From Primorskyibacter marinus (GTDB lineage Bacteria > Pseudomonadota > Alphaproteobacteria > Rhodobacterales > Rhodobacteraceae), in NCBI RefSeq assembly GCF_003313245.1, contig NZ_QJSD01000013.1, forward strand, positions 39,941 to 103,940: a stretch of DNA of 64,000 bases, in the 5' to 3' direction. A program made the position numbers and the translations under genes. Below the pieces are notes generated by a model, which saw only the letters and a program-made list of their open reading frames with translations, ran no database searches and was not told the DNA's origin. Of this stretch, positions 43,676 through 54,018 are shown piece after piece (the stretch's first letter is position 1; every line of letters begins with the position of its first letter).

Positions 43676-44623
43676 TTACCCACGTTGTTTCGCGCGGCGC
43701 AGCATATGGGTAATCCGGAACGTCGCGGCTGTGGCCCCGCGCGAACGGGTGCGAAGCACGGGGGTGTTTTCGGATTTCCCGCCGCGGCTTTCCCTGAATA
43801 CGATGTAAAGCCCCGAGACGATAATGACCGACGTGCCGATGATCGTGGCGCGATCTACCGACTCGCCGAACAGCAGGTATCCAAACAGGGTTGCCCAGAT
43901 GATCTGCGAGTATTGCATGGGCGCGACGATCGCCGCCTCGGCATTTTTGTAGGCGGCGATCAGGCACAGGCCAGCAACAAAGCCGAACAGAGAAATCACC
44001 CCGATGCCCCCAAGGTGCAGCAACGGCATGGGCTGATAGACGAAGGCCAGCAGGACCGCCATCACGATGAAGTTTGCAGCCATCGGATACAGCATCAGCA
44101 CGACCGAGCGTTCCTCGCGTCCAATCTTGCGCACAATGATAGAGGCCAGAGCACTGAACATAGCCGCGGACATGCCCGCCAAATGGCCCAGCGTCAGTTC
44201 CGTCGTGCCGGGCCGCAAAACGATGAAAACACCCGCAAGCCCGATGATCACGGCAGCGCCACGATGCAGTCCGACCTTTTCACCCAATAGCGGTATGGAC
44301 ATCAGCGTGATCAGCAGTGGTGCCGCAAACAGGATCGCATAGGTCTGCGCCAGCGGTAGCACCGAAAACGCATAAAAGGCCGACATGCCGGTGATGACCG
44401 TGCAGACCGTGCGCAGGGCGATCCACCAAGGATGCACCGGACGCAGATTGCCGTGGGTTTGATCCCCGATCAGCATGAAGCTGACCAAAGGAAATGACAT
44501 CAGCGTCGAGAAAAAGATGATCTGGAACGGGGAATAGGTCGCGCCGAGGTATTTGATGACGACGTCATGGGTAGCATAGACCGCAAAGGCAAACAACGCG
44601 TAGAGCAGACCTTTCAAGTTCAT
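43676..44623 (-). CDS. EamA/DMT-family transporter
   Basis: 315 residues with ten predicted membrane segments in two EamA repeats (about 5-140 and 148-285). Typical parts are FAVYATHDVVIKYLG, the LPLAQTYAILFAAPLLITLM repeat motif and AAIVAPMQYSQIIWATLFGYLLFGE (split in helix 8-9). It probably exports a small metabolite. The start at 44623 follows GGAGAG. It lies directly after the tRNA-Pro gene on the same strand. Confidence 0.87.
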   Translation of the reverse strand: MNLKGLLYALFAFAVYATHDVVIKYLGATYSPFQIIFFSTLMSFPLVSFMLIGDQTHGNLRPVHPWWIALRTVCTVITGMSAFYAFSVLPLAQTYAILFAAPLLITLMSIPLLGEKVGLHRGAAVIIGLAGVFIVLRPGTTELTLGHLAGMSAAMFSALASIIVRKIGREERSVVLMLYPMAANFIVMAVLLAFVYQPMPLLHLGGIGVISLFGFVAGLCLIAAYKNAEAAIVAPMQYSQIIWATLFGYLLFGESVDRATIIGTSVIIVSGLYIVFRESRGGKSENTPVLRTRSRGATAATFRITHMLRRAKQRG

Positions 44624-44722
44624 CGGACCGGCTCTCCTGCAACTGTTCGTTCCCTGGGAGTGTAGTGGCACCTGCGTGCGAAACCGGGTGCCACTCATTT
44701 GTTCGTTTTGTCGGGTCGATGC

Positions 44723-45829
44723 CTAGAGGCTGGCATCCAATGCAGCCAGAATAGCATCACCCATTTCACTTGTCGTGACCGGTGTCACGCCGTCTTCGCC
44801 CAAAAGATCGGCAGTCCGAAGACCATCGGCCAGAACCTTTTCGACGGCTTTTTCCAACCGGTCGGCCTCGGCCCCCTTGTCGAAGCTGTAGCGCAGCGCC
44901 ATCGCGAAACTGAGGATACAGGCGATCGGGTTGGCCTTGCCTTGTCCGGTGATGTCAGGTGCCGATCCGTGCACGGGTTCGTACAAGGCCTTGGGCCGAC
45001 CGTTTTCCATCGGCGCACCAAGCGACGCAGACGGCAGCATCCCAAGGCTGCCGGTCAGCATGGCCGCGGCATCCGACAGCAGATCGCCGAACAGGTTGTC
45101 GGTCACGATCACGTCGAACTGCTTGGGCCAGCGGCAAAGCTGCATGGCACCGGCATCGGCATACATATGGCTAAGCTCGACATCCGGATACTCGGTATCG
45201 CCGATCTTCTGGACGACCTCGCGCCACAGCACGCCGGATTCCATGACGTTGGCCTTCTCCATCGAGCAGACCTTGTTGCCGCGCCGCCGGGCCAGTTCGA
45301 AGGCAGAGCGCGCGACGCGCTCGATCTCGGATTCGGTGTAACGTTGGGTGTTGATCCCGACCCGCTCGTTACCCTCTTGGATGATGCCGCGGGGTTCGCC
45401 GAAATAGATGCCACTGGTCAATTCGCGCACGATCATGATGTCCAGGCCCGCGACCACGTCCCTTTTGAGCGATGAGAAGTCGGCCAGCGCGTCGAAACAC
45501 TGCGCGGGGCGCAGATTGGCGTAAAGATCCATTTCCTTGCGCAGGCGCAACAGGCCACGTTCGGGCTTTACGCTGAAATCGAGGTTGTCATAGGCGGGGC
45601 CGCCGACAGCGCCCAACAGGACAGCGTCCACTTCCTGCGCGCGGGCCATGGTTTCATCGGTCAACGGGGTGCCATGCGCGTCATAGGAACATCCCCCGAC
45701 CAGACCTTCGCTGACGTCGAAAGGCAGGTCGCGCTTTGCGCCGTACCAGTCGATGATGCGGCGAACCTGGGCCATGACTTCGGGGCCGATGCCGTCGCCG
45801 GCGAGGATGAGAAGCGAAGGGGTGCTCAT
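44723..45829 (-). CDS. leuB: 3-isopropylmalate dehydrogenase
   Basis: 368 residues. It oxidises and decarboxylates 3-isopropylmalate in leucine synthesis. Landmarks are [14 protein letters not shown], the substrate Arg-containing [31 protein letters not shown], and the NAD-binding [18 protein letters not shown]. The gene lies in the leuC-leuD-leuB order, but leuD and leuB are separated by an unrelated secreted nuclease gene. Confidence 0.96.
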   Translation of the reverse strand: MSTPSLLILAGDGIGPEVMAQVRRIIDWYGAKRDLPFDVSEGLVGGCSYDAHGTPLTDETMARAQEVDAVLLGAVGGPAYDNLDFSVKPERGLLRLRKEMDLYANLRPAQCFDALADFSSLKRDVVAGLDIMIVRELTSGIYFGEPRGIIQEGNERVGINTQRYTESEIERVARSAFELARRRGNKVCSMEKANVMESGVLWREVVQKIGDTEYPDVELSHMYADAGAMQLCRWPKQFDVIVTDNLFGDLLSDAAAMLTGSLGMLPSASLGAPMENGRPKALYEPVHGSAPDITGQGKANPIACILSFAMALRYSFDKGAEADRLEKAVEKVLADGLRTADLLGEDGVTPVTTSEMGDAILAALDASL

Positions 45830-46023
45830 GGGCGTTGTCCTTTGGTCGATGCTTTACCCATCGCCCTACCCATTGCCGTGAGAAGGGTCAAGAAATGAAG
45901 GCTGGACGCGGCGCAGGAACTGGCGATTGCCGGCTCTGCGTGACGACCAGGCGCAGGGAACAGAAGCCACTTGTGCAGGCCCGATATGCAACGCGCATTT
46001 TGATCCTGTGGGCCAGGACCGTT

Positions 46024-47163
46024 TCACCGGGAAGGATCAACATCGATCCAGACCAGCTTGTGCGGAATGGGTGCGGCGGTCGTTTCTGGCGGGGGCCAAA
46101 CAACACCGGAGCCGATGATCTGCATATCAGAGGGCGGCAACACATAGCTGACCCGCATGTCGCCGGGGTCCGGCTCGGGCCAATCGACCGTGTCTGCCGC
46201 AGCGTCGCCCTGACGCGATGGATGCGTCGGGCGCGGATCCTGAAAGCGCCGGTCGGCCAGAAGGCGGCGCAATGCGTCCTTGCGACCTGCGCCCTTTGCC
46301 GGGTCGGTGTTGGCGTCGCCGATCAGCGCAAAACGCCCCTTTGGTGGCGGGATGGAAAGCAGCCCGTCAAGCCATGCGAGCCAAAGCGCGGTTTCATCAT
46401 GGTTGCGCCGACCGTTGCGATCCTCTGGACCGTCGAAAACCGGTGTCGTGGCATGATACATGAGAATCCATAATGGGCCGCCGGTAACATCCAGCGGAAC
46501 GGCCCAGTGACCGACGGAGCTGAGGCGCTGAATGGCGGCGGCCTCTTGCGATAACTCGGCACCGTGGATCTGCGCGTTCGGGACGTCACGCCACAGAAGC
46601 GTGCTCAGGTCCAGAGCGCCGTCCAGTATCGGCACACGCGACAGCAACGCCATGCCCCCCTGGCCAGAGAACTCACCGTAACCTTGCGCGTCTCGGGGGC
46701 CGCCGAGACGCCGATCGCCATCCAGGTCCAATCCCGTAGCCGTGCCGGAATTGGGGCGCAGCGCAAAGCGATGAGGCATTGCGTGGCCCGCGACGGCCAG
46801 CTTTGCCTGAAATGCCGCCAAGGCTGCATGTCCGGCGTCATAGTCGACATCCGTCAGAACCAGAATGTCGGGTCTGGAGGCGACGACACCATCCAGCACT
46901 GCGGTGATCTGCGCATCCTGTCCTTTCAGTATGTCGCGCAGCAAAAGACCGGGGCCTTTTCTGGACAGCGGCGCGTGCCAGGTGGCCAGTCGCAGAGGCT
47001 CGGCAGAGGCATGGACGCCCGCACAGAGGCCAAGGGCAAGGCACATGCACAGGATGAGGTGAGGTGCGGGCAGAAACGCTTTTGACGCTCGGCGTTGATC
47101 GCTCTGCCGATGCGTAAAGCAACGACGCCGTAAAGCGCCATGTTTCGAGGCGGCAAAAGCCAT
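46024..47163 (-). CDS. Secreted endonuclease/exonuclease/phosphatase (EEP) family protein
   Basis: About 379 residues. EEP-family features: LRLATWHAPLSR (first strand), RPDILVLTDVDYD (metal Glu/Asp position), MALLSRVPIL, FALIGDANTDPAKG (Asp-x-Asn) and a terminal His in APIPHKLVWID. A hydrophobic signal-like stretch LILCMCLALGLCAGVHASA precedes the domain, so it is probably exported. The start is uncertain: 47220, 47163 and 47046 are all in frame and none has a strong ribosome site. Whether it is a nuclease or phosphoesterase is unknown. Confidence 0.72.
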   Translation of the reverse strand: MAFAASKHGALRRRCFTHRQSDQRRASKAFLPAPHLILCMCLALGLCAGVHASAEPLRLATWHAPLSRKGPGLLLRDILKGQDAQITAVLDGVVASRPDILVLTDVDYDAGHAALAAFQAKLAVAGHAMPHRFALRPNSGTATGLDLDGDRRLGGPRDAQGYGEFSGQGGMALLSRVPILDGALDLSTLLWRDVPNAQIHGAELSQEAAAIQRLSSVGHWAVPLDVTGGPLWILMYHATTPVFDGPEDRNGRRNHDETALWLAWLDGLLSIPPPKGRFALIGDANTDPAKGAGRKDALRRLLADRRFQDPRPTHPSRQGDAAADTVDWPEPDPGDMRVSYVLPPSDMQIIGSGVVWPPPETTAAPIPHKLVWIDVDPSR

Positions 47164-47367
47164 GTGATATGCGCTCGTCAAGATGTGCAAACGGGCAGAG
47201 CCGTCCAACGTGAAAGCCATGAGGGCCGATCTACGAAACGACCCAAAGCAGGAATGGCAGAAGGAGCGCTAAGAACAGGTTAATTTCCGTAATCTGGCGT
47301 GCTCTTTGACGGTGCCCGAAAAAATGCTGTCTGTAATGGCGACGAAAGCGGGTGCGGACAGAAAAAA

Positions 47368-47392
47368 GGCACCGCTTACAAAAAGCGGTGCC
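47368..47392 (-). terminator. Intrinsic terminator after leuD
   Basis: On the minus strand a perfect 10-bp stem GGCACCGCTT/AAGCGGTGCC with a 5-nt loop is followed by TTTTTT. It lies about 45 nt beyond the leuD stop codon at 47435 and should end the leuC-hdeD-leuD transcript. Confidence 0.85.
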
Positions 47393-47434
47393 AGAATTGT
47401 CAGGGCGATTGCAGGCCGAGGTTCGGCCTGGAAA

Positions 47435-48040
47435 TCAAACCCAAGGGCGTGCCTGAGACGCAGCGGCCTCAAACGTGTCGATGGCTGCCGCTTTTTCCAT
47501 GGTCAACCCAATATCGTCCAGCCCTTCGATCAGGCAGTGCTTCTTGAAACTGTCGACTTCAAACGAGAAGCTCTCGCCATCCGAGGTGGTGACGGTCTGG
47601 TTTTCCAGATCGACTGTCATCCGCGCGTTAGCCCCCTTCTCGGCATCTTTCATCAGCACATCGACCGCCTCTTGCGGCAGTACGATCGGCAAGATGCCGT
47701 TCTTGAAGCAGTTGTTGTAGAAGATATCGGCAAAAGACGTCGCGATGATCGACTTGATGCCGAAATCCTTCAACGCCCATGGCGCATGCTCGCGCGATGA
47801 CCCGCAGCCGAAATTGTCGCCGGTGACAAGGATTTCTGCGTCGCGATATTGCGGCTTGTTCAGCACAAAATCGGGAATCTCATTGCCTTGCCGATCAAAG
47901 CGCATCTCATCAAACAGGTTCACACCCAGACCTGACCGCTTGATCGTCTTCAGGAACACTTTCGGGATGATCATGTCCGTGTCGATATTGACCAGCGGCA
48001 TGGGCGCCGCGATGCCGGTGATGGTCGAAAATTTTTCCAT
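47435..48040 (-). CDS. leuD: 3-isopropylmalate dehydratase small subunit
   Basis: 201 residues, the swivel domain of isopropylmalate isomerase. Seen are [36 protein letters not shown] and [21 protein letters not shown]. It works with LeuC in leucine synthesis. It is followed by a strong terminator and preceded by the HdeD-like gene. Confidence 0.96.
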   Translation of the reverse strand: MEKFSTITGIAAPMPLVNIDTDMIIPKVFLKTIKRSGLGVNLFDEMRFDRQGNEIPDFVLNKPQYRDAEILVTGDNFGCGSSREHAPWALKDFGIKSIIATSFADIFYNNCFKNGILPIVLPQEAVDVLMKDAEKGANARMTVDLENQTVTTSDGESFSFEVDSFKKHCLIEGLDDIGLTMEKAAAIDTFEAAASQARPWV

Positions 48041-48085
48041 GTCTAGCTCCTTGGGCGGCGGACGGTTTCCGTGCCCGTTCCGATG

Positions 48086-48646
48086 TCAGCGTTTCTTGTT
48101 CATCCGGGCTTCGATCCGGTCTCTTACGTCACCCTTCACTGTGCGCAGGAAGAAAGCGAGCAGGACCAGGCTGGCACCATTGAACAGCAACTCAATTCCT
48201 AGCAGCACCCCCAGAAGCCCAAGAGCCACCGCAAAGAAATTGGCGGTGATGTATCCTGCGAGCAGGACCGAAACAGCGCCCGAAATCAGCATCGGCCAAA
48301 AGAACTGCGTCCGGCGCATCTGATAGGCCGTGATCAGGCGGAAGATTCCGCTTGCCGCAAACAGGACGGTGACGAGGATGGATAGTGTGATCGTGCCCTC
48401 GAACGGCTGAAACGCCAACGAAAGGCCCAAAAGCAGCATAAGCGCGCCGAGCCCGATGCCCAGCAACTTGCCCCAGATATGTTCCTCGCCGATTCCGGCA
48501 TATATCTGAAAGCCGCCGGAAAGCACGAACAATATGCCTGCCAAGGTTGTGACCGCGATCGATGCGGCAATCGGATTGGCCAAAACGAATATCCCGAACG
48601 CGATTGAGATCACGCCGAAAACGAGCCATTTGACCCAGAGTTTCAT
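48086..48646 (-). CDS. HdeD/DUF308-family membrane protein
   Basis: 186 residues with six hydrophobic segments in three repeated pairs, for example WLVFGVISIAFGIFVLANP, LGALMLLLGLSLAFQPF and VLLGIELLFNGASLVLLAF. HdeD-like proteins are linked to acid stress in enteric bacteria; the role here is unknown. It is inserted between leuC and leuD on the same strand. The start may be 48646 or two codons upstream. Confidence 0.85.
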   Translation of the reverse strand: MKLWVKWLVFGVISIAFGIFVLANPIAASIAVTTLAGILFVLSGGFQIYAGIGEEHIWGKLLGIGLGALMLLLGLSLAFQPFEGTITLSILVTVLFAASGIFRLITAYQMRRTQFFWPMLISGAVSVLLAGYITANFFAVALGLLGVLLGIELLFNGASLVLLAFFLRTVKGDVRDRIEARMNKKR

Positions 48647-48677
48647 CGCCAAGTTTCCTTTTCTATTCCGCCGTAAT

Positions 48678-50084
<1,407 letters not shown>

Positions 50085-50373
50085 TGGTCCTCTCCGTATT
50101 GTCAGGCGGAATGTCGGGTCGAATTCGGGTGCCGTGGCAATGGCCACGGACTCATCGGTCATACAGACCTATAGCCGGGCCAGCACCGTATGTGTGGCAC
50201 CGAAGAACCGTTCGCGCAGGCGGGCACGGTCGCAGATGTCAAATACCAGTTTCATATGCCGGGAGATACAGGCGCAAGCCGAGTCTATCAAGAGGACATT
50301 GCCGGGAAAACCTTGCGTGCCTGCGCACGGAGTGGCAGGCTGACCTACTCTTTACATGTATTCAAGGATCGTG

Positions 50374-51735
50374 ATGGAGCCAGAAATCCCGACCAACACG
50401 TCTGACCTGGTGGCACTGGGGCAGACATTGCTGTCCCGGACCGAAGCGCTTTTACACAAACTTCTGCTGCCCTGGAATGTCTACCAGTTGGCAATCGCGG
50501 TGGGGCTGTTTCTTCTGGCGACCCTGGCTGCGCGCGTGGCGCGCCCCCGGCTTCACGATTGGATGCGGGCGCGAGAAGGCTGGCCGAAATGGCGCATGCG
50601 GCTGCTGGTCATCGCCCATAGACGATTGCGCATGATAATCTTCGTCGCCGCAATCTCGCTTGTGGTTGTGGTGATGAGCGAGGTCACCTGGCCGTCGCGA
50701 TCTTATCTTCTGAGCATCATTGCCAACCTGTCCGCCGCGTGGCTGTTTATTGTTTTCGCGACGCGGCTTATCGGCAACCCGCTTTTGCGCTCGGTGGTGA
50801 GGTATGGTGCCTGGACATGGGTGACGCTAAGCATTCTCGGCCTGACGGACGAGGCCCAGCAGGTCATGGAAGGCGCATCGGTAAACGTCGGAGAGACGCG
50901 CCTGTCGCTTTGGTTGCTGGTACAGGCCGTGGTCATGCTTGGCGTGCTGATCACGTTGGCGCGGTTTGCGGCGGCAACCATCACCGCGCGCATCCGGGCG
51001 AACGAGGATATTTCGCCGTCCATGCAGGTGCTGGCGGTCAAATTCCTTCAGGTCGTGCTGTTCGGGGCCGCATTCTTCATCGGGCTGCGGCTGGTCGGGG
51101 TGGACCTGACCGGCCTTGCGGTCCTGTCCGGTGCAATCGGTGTGGGTCTGGGTTTTGGTCTGCAAAAGGTCGTGTCGAACCTTGTGTCGGGAATAATCAT
51201 CCTGCTGGACAAGTCGATCAAGCCCGGTGACGTGATCAGCCTTGGGCAGACGTTCGGTTGGATCAACTCGTTGGGAGCACGCTATGTCAGCGTGGTGACG
51301 CGGGACGGAAAAGAATACCTGATCCCCAACGAGGACCTGATCACCGGGCAGGTTGTCAACTGGTCCCACACCAATGACTTTGTGCGCCTGGACATATTTT
51401 TTGGCACTGCCTATGGCGACGATCCGCACGAAGTACGGAAGCTGGCTATTGCTGCGGCAAAATCAGTCGATCGCGTGTTGAGCAGCAAGCCACCAGTTTG
51501 TCACATCGTGGGGTTCGGCGACAGTTCGGTCGATTACATTCTGCGCTTTTGGATTCGTGATCCAAGGATGGGTCTGACCAACATTCGCGGCGACGTCTAC
51601 TTGGCCTTGTGGGACACGTTTAATGAAAATGGTGTGTCGATACCCTTTCCGCAGCGCGAAGTCAGAATGCTGGAGGATGATGAAACCAACGATGGTTTGG
51701 ACTTGGACGGTGGTACGGGGTCTGAACCGCACTGA
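50374..51735 (+). CDS. MscS-family mechanosensitive channel
   Basis: 453 residues. N-terminal membrane segments (about 35-235) are followed by the pore helix and beta domain: GAIGVGLGFGLQKVVSNLVSG is the glycine/alanine-rich TM3, then DKSIKPGDVISLG and NEDLITGQVVNWSHTN. It should release solutes upon osmotic down-shock. The start at 50374 has AAGGA at good spacing; 50356 is the alternative. Confidence 0.92.
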   Translation: MEPEIPTNTSDLVALGQTLLSRTEALLHKLLLPWNVYQLAIAVGLFLLATLAARVARPRLHDWMRAREGWPKWRMRLLVIAHRRLRMIIFVAAISLVVVVMSEVTWPSRSYLLSIIANLSAAWLFIVFATRLIGNPLLRSVVRYGAWTWVTLSILGLTDEAQQVMEGASVNVGETRLSLWLLVQAVVMLGVLITLARFAAATITARIRANEDISPSMQVLAVKFLQVVLFGAAFFIGLRLVGVDLTGLAVLSGAIGVGLGFGLQKVVSNLVSGIIILLDKSIKPGDVISLGQTFGWINSLGARYVSVVTRDGKEYLIPNEDLITGQVVNWSHTNDFVRLDIFFGTAYGDDPHEVRKLAIAAAKSVDRVLSSKPPVCHIVGFGDSSVDYILRFWIRDPRMGLTNIRGDVYLALWDTFNENGVSIPFPQREVRMLEDDETNDGLDLDGGTGSEPH

Positions 51736-51740
51736 CCTTT

Positions 51741-51800
51741 GCGCGCCGGGTGGTTCGCCTCGTCAGTGGCCTGAAGGCCGCTTCCTCGGCGAAGCCCGCG
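51741..51800 (+). repeat. Dispersed intergenic repeat, copy A
   Basis: Starts 6 bp after the MscS stop. Its core (GTCAGTGGCCTGAAGGCC and following) matches copy B at 52903-52960 in 30 of 37 aligned positions, and both copies include a small CTTC-N6-GAAG stem-loop. Function unknown; it could be a terminator-like or REP-like element. Confidence 0.45.
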
Positions 51801-52059
51801 TGCCCGCGGGCAACGCCGCGCTCCTGACAGGGTTTGGGTTCGCGATGCGTTGCGTCTGTTCTCAGAAAACTTTCGCTGAGGGAGATTCAACAACGGCTGT
51901 GTCATTGAGATTTTGCATATGCGGTGCTATCTATGAAAAGAACCCGGCACCGGAGTAAGGCGGTGCACAGACAGCAAGGAGGACGATGTCCTGTCTCTTG
52001 GTACTGACGCGGCACATGCCGCCGATCACGCGGCACCCATTGCGGGCAGCCATTCGGCC

Positions 52060-52407
52060 ATGACGAGTGAAGAACTCCTCACTGCCATTCTGGAGTCGCT
52101 TGAAAACAGCAAAGCCGAAGAGATCACGCAGATTGATTTGCGCGGCAAGACGGCCATTGGCGACTACATGGTTGTCTGCTCAGGCCGCTCTTCTCGGCAG
52201 GTTGCCGCGATTGCGGAACGGTTGATAGACACGCTGAAACAGGATCTTGGTCGGGCGTCCCGTGTCGAGGGCAAGGAAGCCGGGGACTGGGTGTTGATTG
52301 ATACCGGTGACGTGATCATTCACGTTTTTCGTCCAGAAGTGCGTGAATTCTATCAATTGGAGAAGATGTGGCAAAGCCCCGAGGGCAGTCACACCGCGCG
52401 TAGCTGA
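52060..52407 (+). CDS. rsfS: Ribosomal silencing factor RsfS
   Basis: 115 residues from this ATG. RsfS binds uL14 on the large subunit and blocks subunit joining in starved cells. Blocks: QIDLRGKTAIGDYMVVCSGRSS (split), EGKEAGDWVLIDTGDVIIHVF and REFYQLEKMW. The ATG at 52060 has only a weak ribosome site. A strong AGGAGG at 51977-51982 lies 8 nt before an in-frame CTG at 51991, so the true protein may be longer by 23 residues. It precedes rlmH by 3 bp, a common pair. Confidence 0.92.
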   Translation: MTSEELLTAILESLENSKAEEITQIDLRGKTAIGDYMVVCSGRSSRQVAAIAERLIDTLKQDLGRASRVEGKEAGDWVLIDTGDVIIHVFRPEVREFYQLEKMWQSPEGSHTARS

Positions 52408-52410
52408 ACC

Positions 52411-52881
52411 ATGCGCGTCCAATTATGCGTGGTGGGTCGGCTCAGGGCCGGTCCCGAACGTGACCTTATCGACGACTATCTGAAACGGTTTGACCGGACA
52501 GGGCGAGGGCTTGGGCTTGGTCCAGCCACTGTTTGCGAAGTCGAAGATCGCAAAGGTGGCGGCATGGCGGCCGAGGCGGTTCTTCTGAAGCGGGCAGTGC
52601 CCTCTGGCGCGCGGTTGTGCGTGTTGGACGAGCGCGGGAAGATGGTCAGCTCTCCGGCATTTTCCGATATGTTGTGCAACTGGCGTGATCAGGGCGCGCA
52701 GGATGTGGCTTTCGTCATCGGTGGCGCGGATGGTGTTGATCCTGCATTGCGCGGATCAGCGGATGCGGTTCTGTCATTGGGAAAAATGGTATGGCCGCAT
52801 ATGTTGGCAAGAGTGATGTTGGCTGAGCAGATTTATCGGGCGGCGGCGATTGCGGCCGGAACGCCATATCACAGAGGCTGA
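52411..52881 (+). CDS. rlmH: 23S rRNA (pseudouridine(1915)-N(3))-methyltransferase RlmH
   Basis: 156 residues of the SPOUT/YbeA family. It methylates pseudouridine 1915 in helix 69. Blocks: LCVVGRLRAGPERDLIDDYLKR (split), LCVLDERGKMVSS, the SAM-knot VAFVIGGADGVDP, and the C-terminal LAEQIYRAAAIAAGTPYHRG. Immediately downstream of rsfS. Confidence 0.95.
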   Translation: MRVQLCVVGRLRAGPERDLIDDYLKRFDRTGRGLGLGPATVCEVEDRKGGGMAAEAVLLKRAVPSGARLCVLDERGKMVSSPAFSDMLCNWRDQGAQDVAFVIGGADGVDPALRGSADAVLSLGKMVWPHMLARVMLAEQIYRAAAIAAGTPYHRG

Positions 52882-52902
52882 GGTCTTGCGCGCGGTGATC
52901 CG

Positions 52903-52960
52903 CGCGCCAGGGTTCCCTTTGTCAGGGACCTGAAGGCCCCTTCCGCAGAGAAGGCCGTTG
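52903..52960 (+). repeat. Dispersed intergenic repeat, copy B
   Basis: Second copy of the element at 51741-51800, starting about 20 bp after the rlmH stop. It shares the GCGCGCC start, the CTGAAGGCC centre and the CTTC-N6-GAAG stem-loop. Both copies follow stop codons and flank the rsfS-rlmH pair. Confidence 0.45.
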
Positions 52961-52998
52961 GCCGGTGCGTCGAAGCCATGGAGGGTCTTCGAGTTTGC

Positions 52999-53802
52999 TC
53001 AGCTAGAGGCGTAGACCAGCAGAAGCACACCAAGGATGATCCGGTAAATCACATAAGGCGTGAAGCTGACGGACCGCAGGAGGCGCATCATCAGCCAGAG
53101 TGCTGCCAGCGCGGCGACGAAGGCCATTGCGGCAGCGATTGCGCCGTCACGGGCGGCGCTAGCGTCAGCGGTGACGGCAACCTCAAGTCCCAGAAGTGTT
53201 CCCGACGCGAGGATCGTGGGAATTGACATCAGCATAGCGATCTTTGCGGCATCGAGGCGGGCATAGCCCATCCGTCTGGCGCCTGTGATGGTTATCCCGG
53301 AGCGGGAGGTGCCGGGGATCAGCGCAACGGCCTGCCACAGACCCAGTTTAACGGCTTCCATCGGAGTCCAGTCGCCTGTGGTTTTGCGTTCCGCGCCGGT
53401 CTTGTCAGCCCACCAAAGAACCAACCCGAAAATCAGCATCGTCCAGGCAATCACCTTTACGGAGCGCAGGAGATCGTCCAGCCCGGTCAGTTTCATTGCC
53501 AGCCCGGCGAAGATGACTGGCAGTGTCGCAATCGCAAGGCAGAATGCCAACTGCGCGCCCGGCGTATCAATGCGCCCGCGCAGTAAGCGACCGGTTCCGT
53601 AAAGTGCGTCGCGCACATCCGGCCAGAAATACAGAACAACTGCAAAAAGTGTGCCGACATGCACCGCCACGTCGATAACCTGCCCCTGATCCTGCATGCC
53701 GGTTAGGCTGGGCAGCAGAATCAAGTGTCCGGAGCTTGAGACCGGCAGAAATTCAGTGACGCCTTGGATCAGCGCCACGAGCATGAGGTGAAAGAGGGGC
53801 AT
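52999..53802 (-). CDS. uppP: Undecaprenyl-diphosphatase
   Basis: 267 residues, polytopic (BacA/UppP). It recycles undecaprenyl diphosphate for peptidoglycan synthesis and confers low bacitracin resistance. The two catalytic blocks are GVTEFLPVSSSGHLIL and LIPGTSRSGITITGARRMG. It faces gltD divergently across about 215 bp. Confidence 0.95.
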   Translation of the reverse strand: MPLFHLMLVALIQGVTEFLPVSSSGHLILLPSLTGMQDQGQVIDVAVHVGTLFAVVLYFWPDVRDALYGTGRLLRGRIDTPGAQLAFCLAIATLPVIFAGLAMKLTGLDDLLRSVKVIAWTMLIFGLVLWWADKTGAERKTTGDWTPMEAVKLGLWQAVALIPGTSRSGITITGARRMGYARLDAAKIAMLMSIPTILASGTLLGLEVAVTADASAARDGAIAAAMAFVAALAALWLMMRLLRSVSFTPYVIYRIILGVLLLVYASS

Positions 53803-53810
53803 TTAGGTGT

Positions 53811-53841
53811 CTCGTATAAGTTATAATACGACTCGTATAAG
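53811..53841. repeat. Direct repeat upstream of uppP
   Basis: CTCGTATAAG occurs twice, at 53811-53820 and 53832-53841, 21 bp apart centre to centre, which places both on the same DNA face. A TTATAAT lies between them. It sits just before the uppP start and could be a promoter or regulator site. Confidence 0.4.
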
Positions 53842-54018
53842 GGTTTGCTTTCCCTTGGAAAGTGCGAATTTGGGTCCGGATCGTGACTCATTTATCAGAA
53901 AAAATCCTAAAAAAAATGCCCAGAGACAGGAATTTTTGTATATAGGTCAGCAATTGTGCCTTTTATTGCGAAAGAAGCTTGCGTAGAAGGGCGGGGAGGG
54001 TGAACTGGGAGTCGGGAC

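Noticed and set aside
47269-47472. A 67-codon hydrophobic minus-strand frame overlapping the end of leuD
   Set aside because: It spans the strong leuD terminator and overlaps leuD coding sequence, so it is unlikely to be translated.
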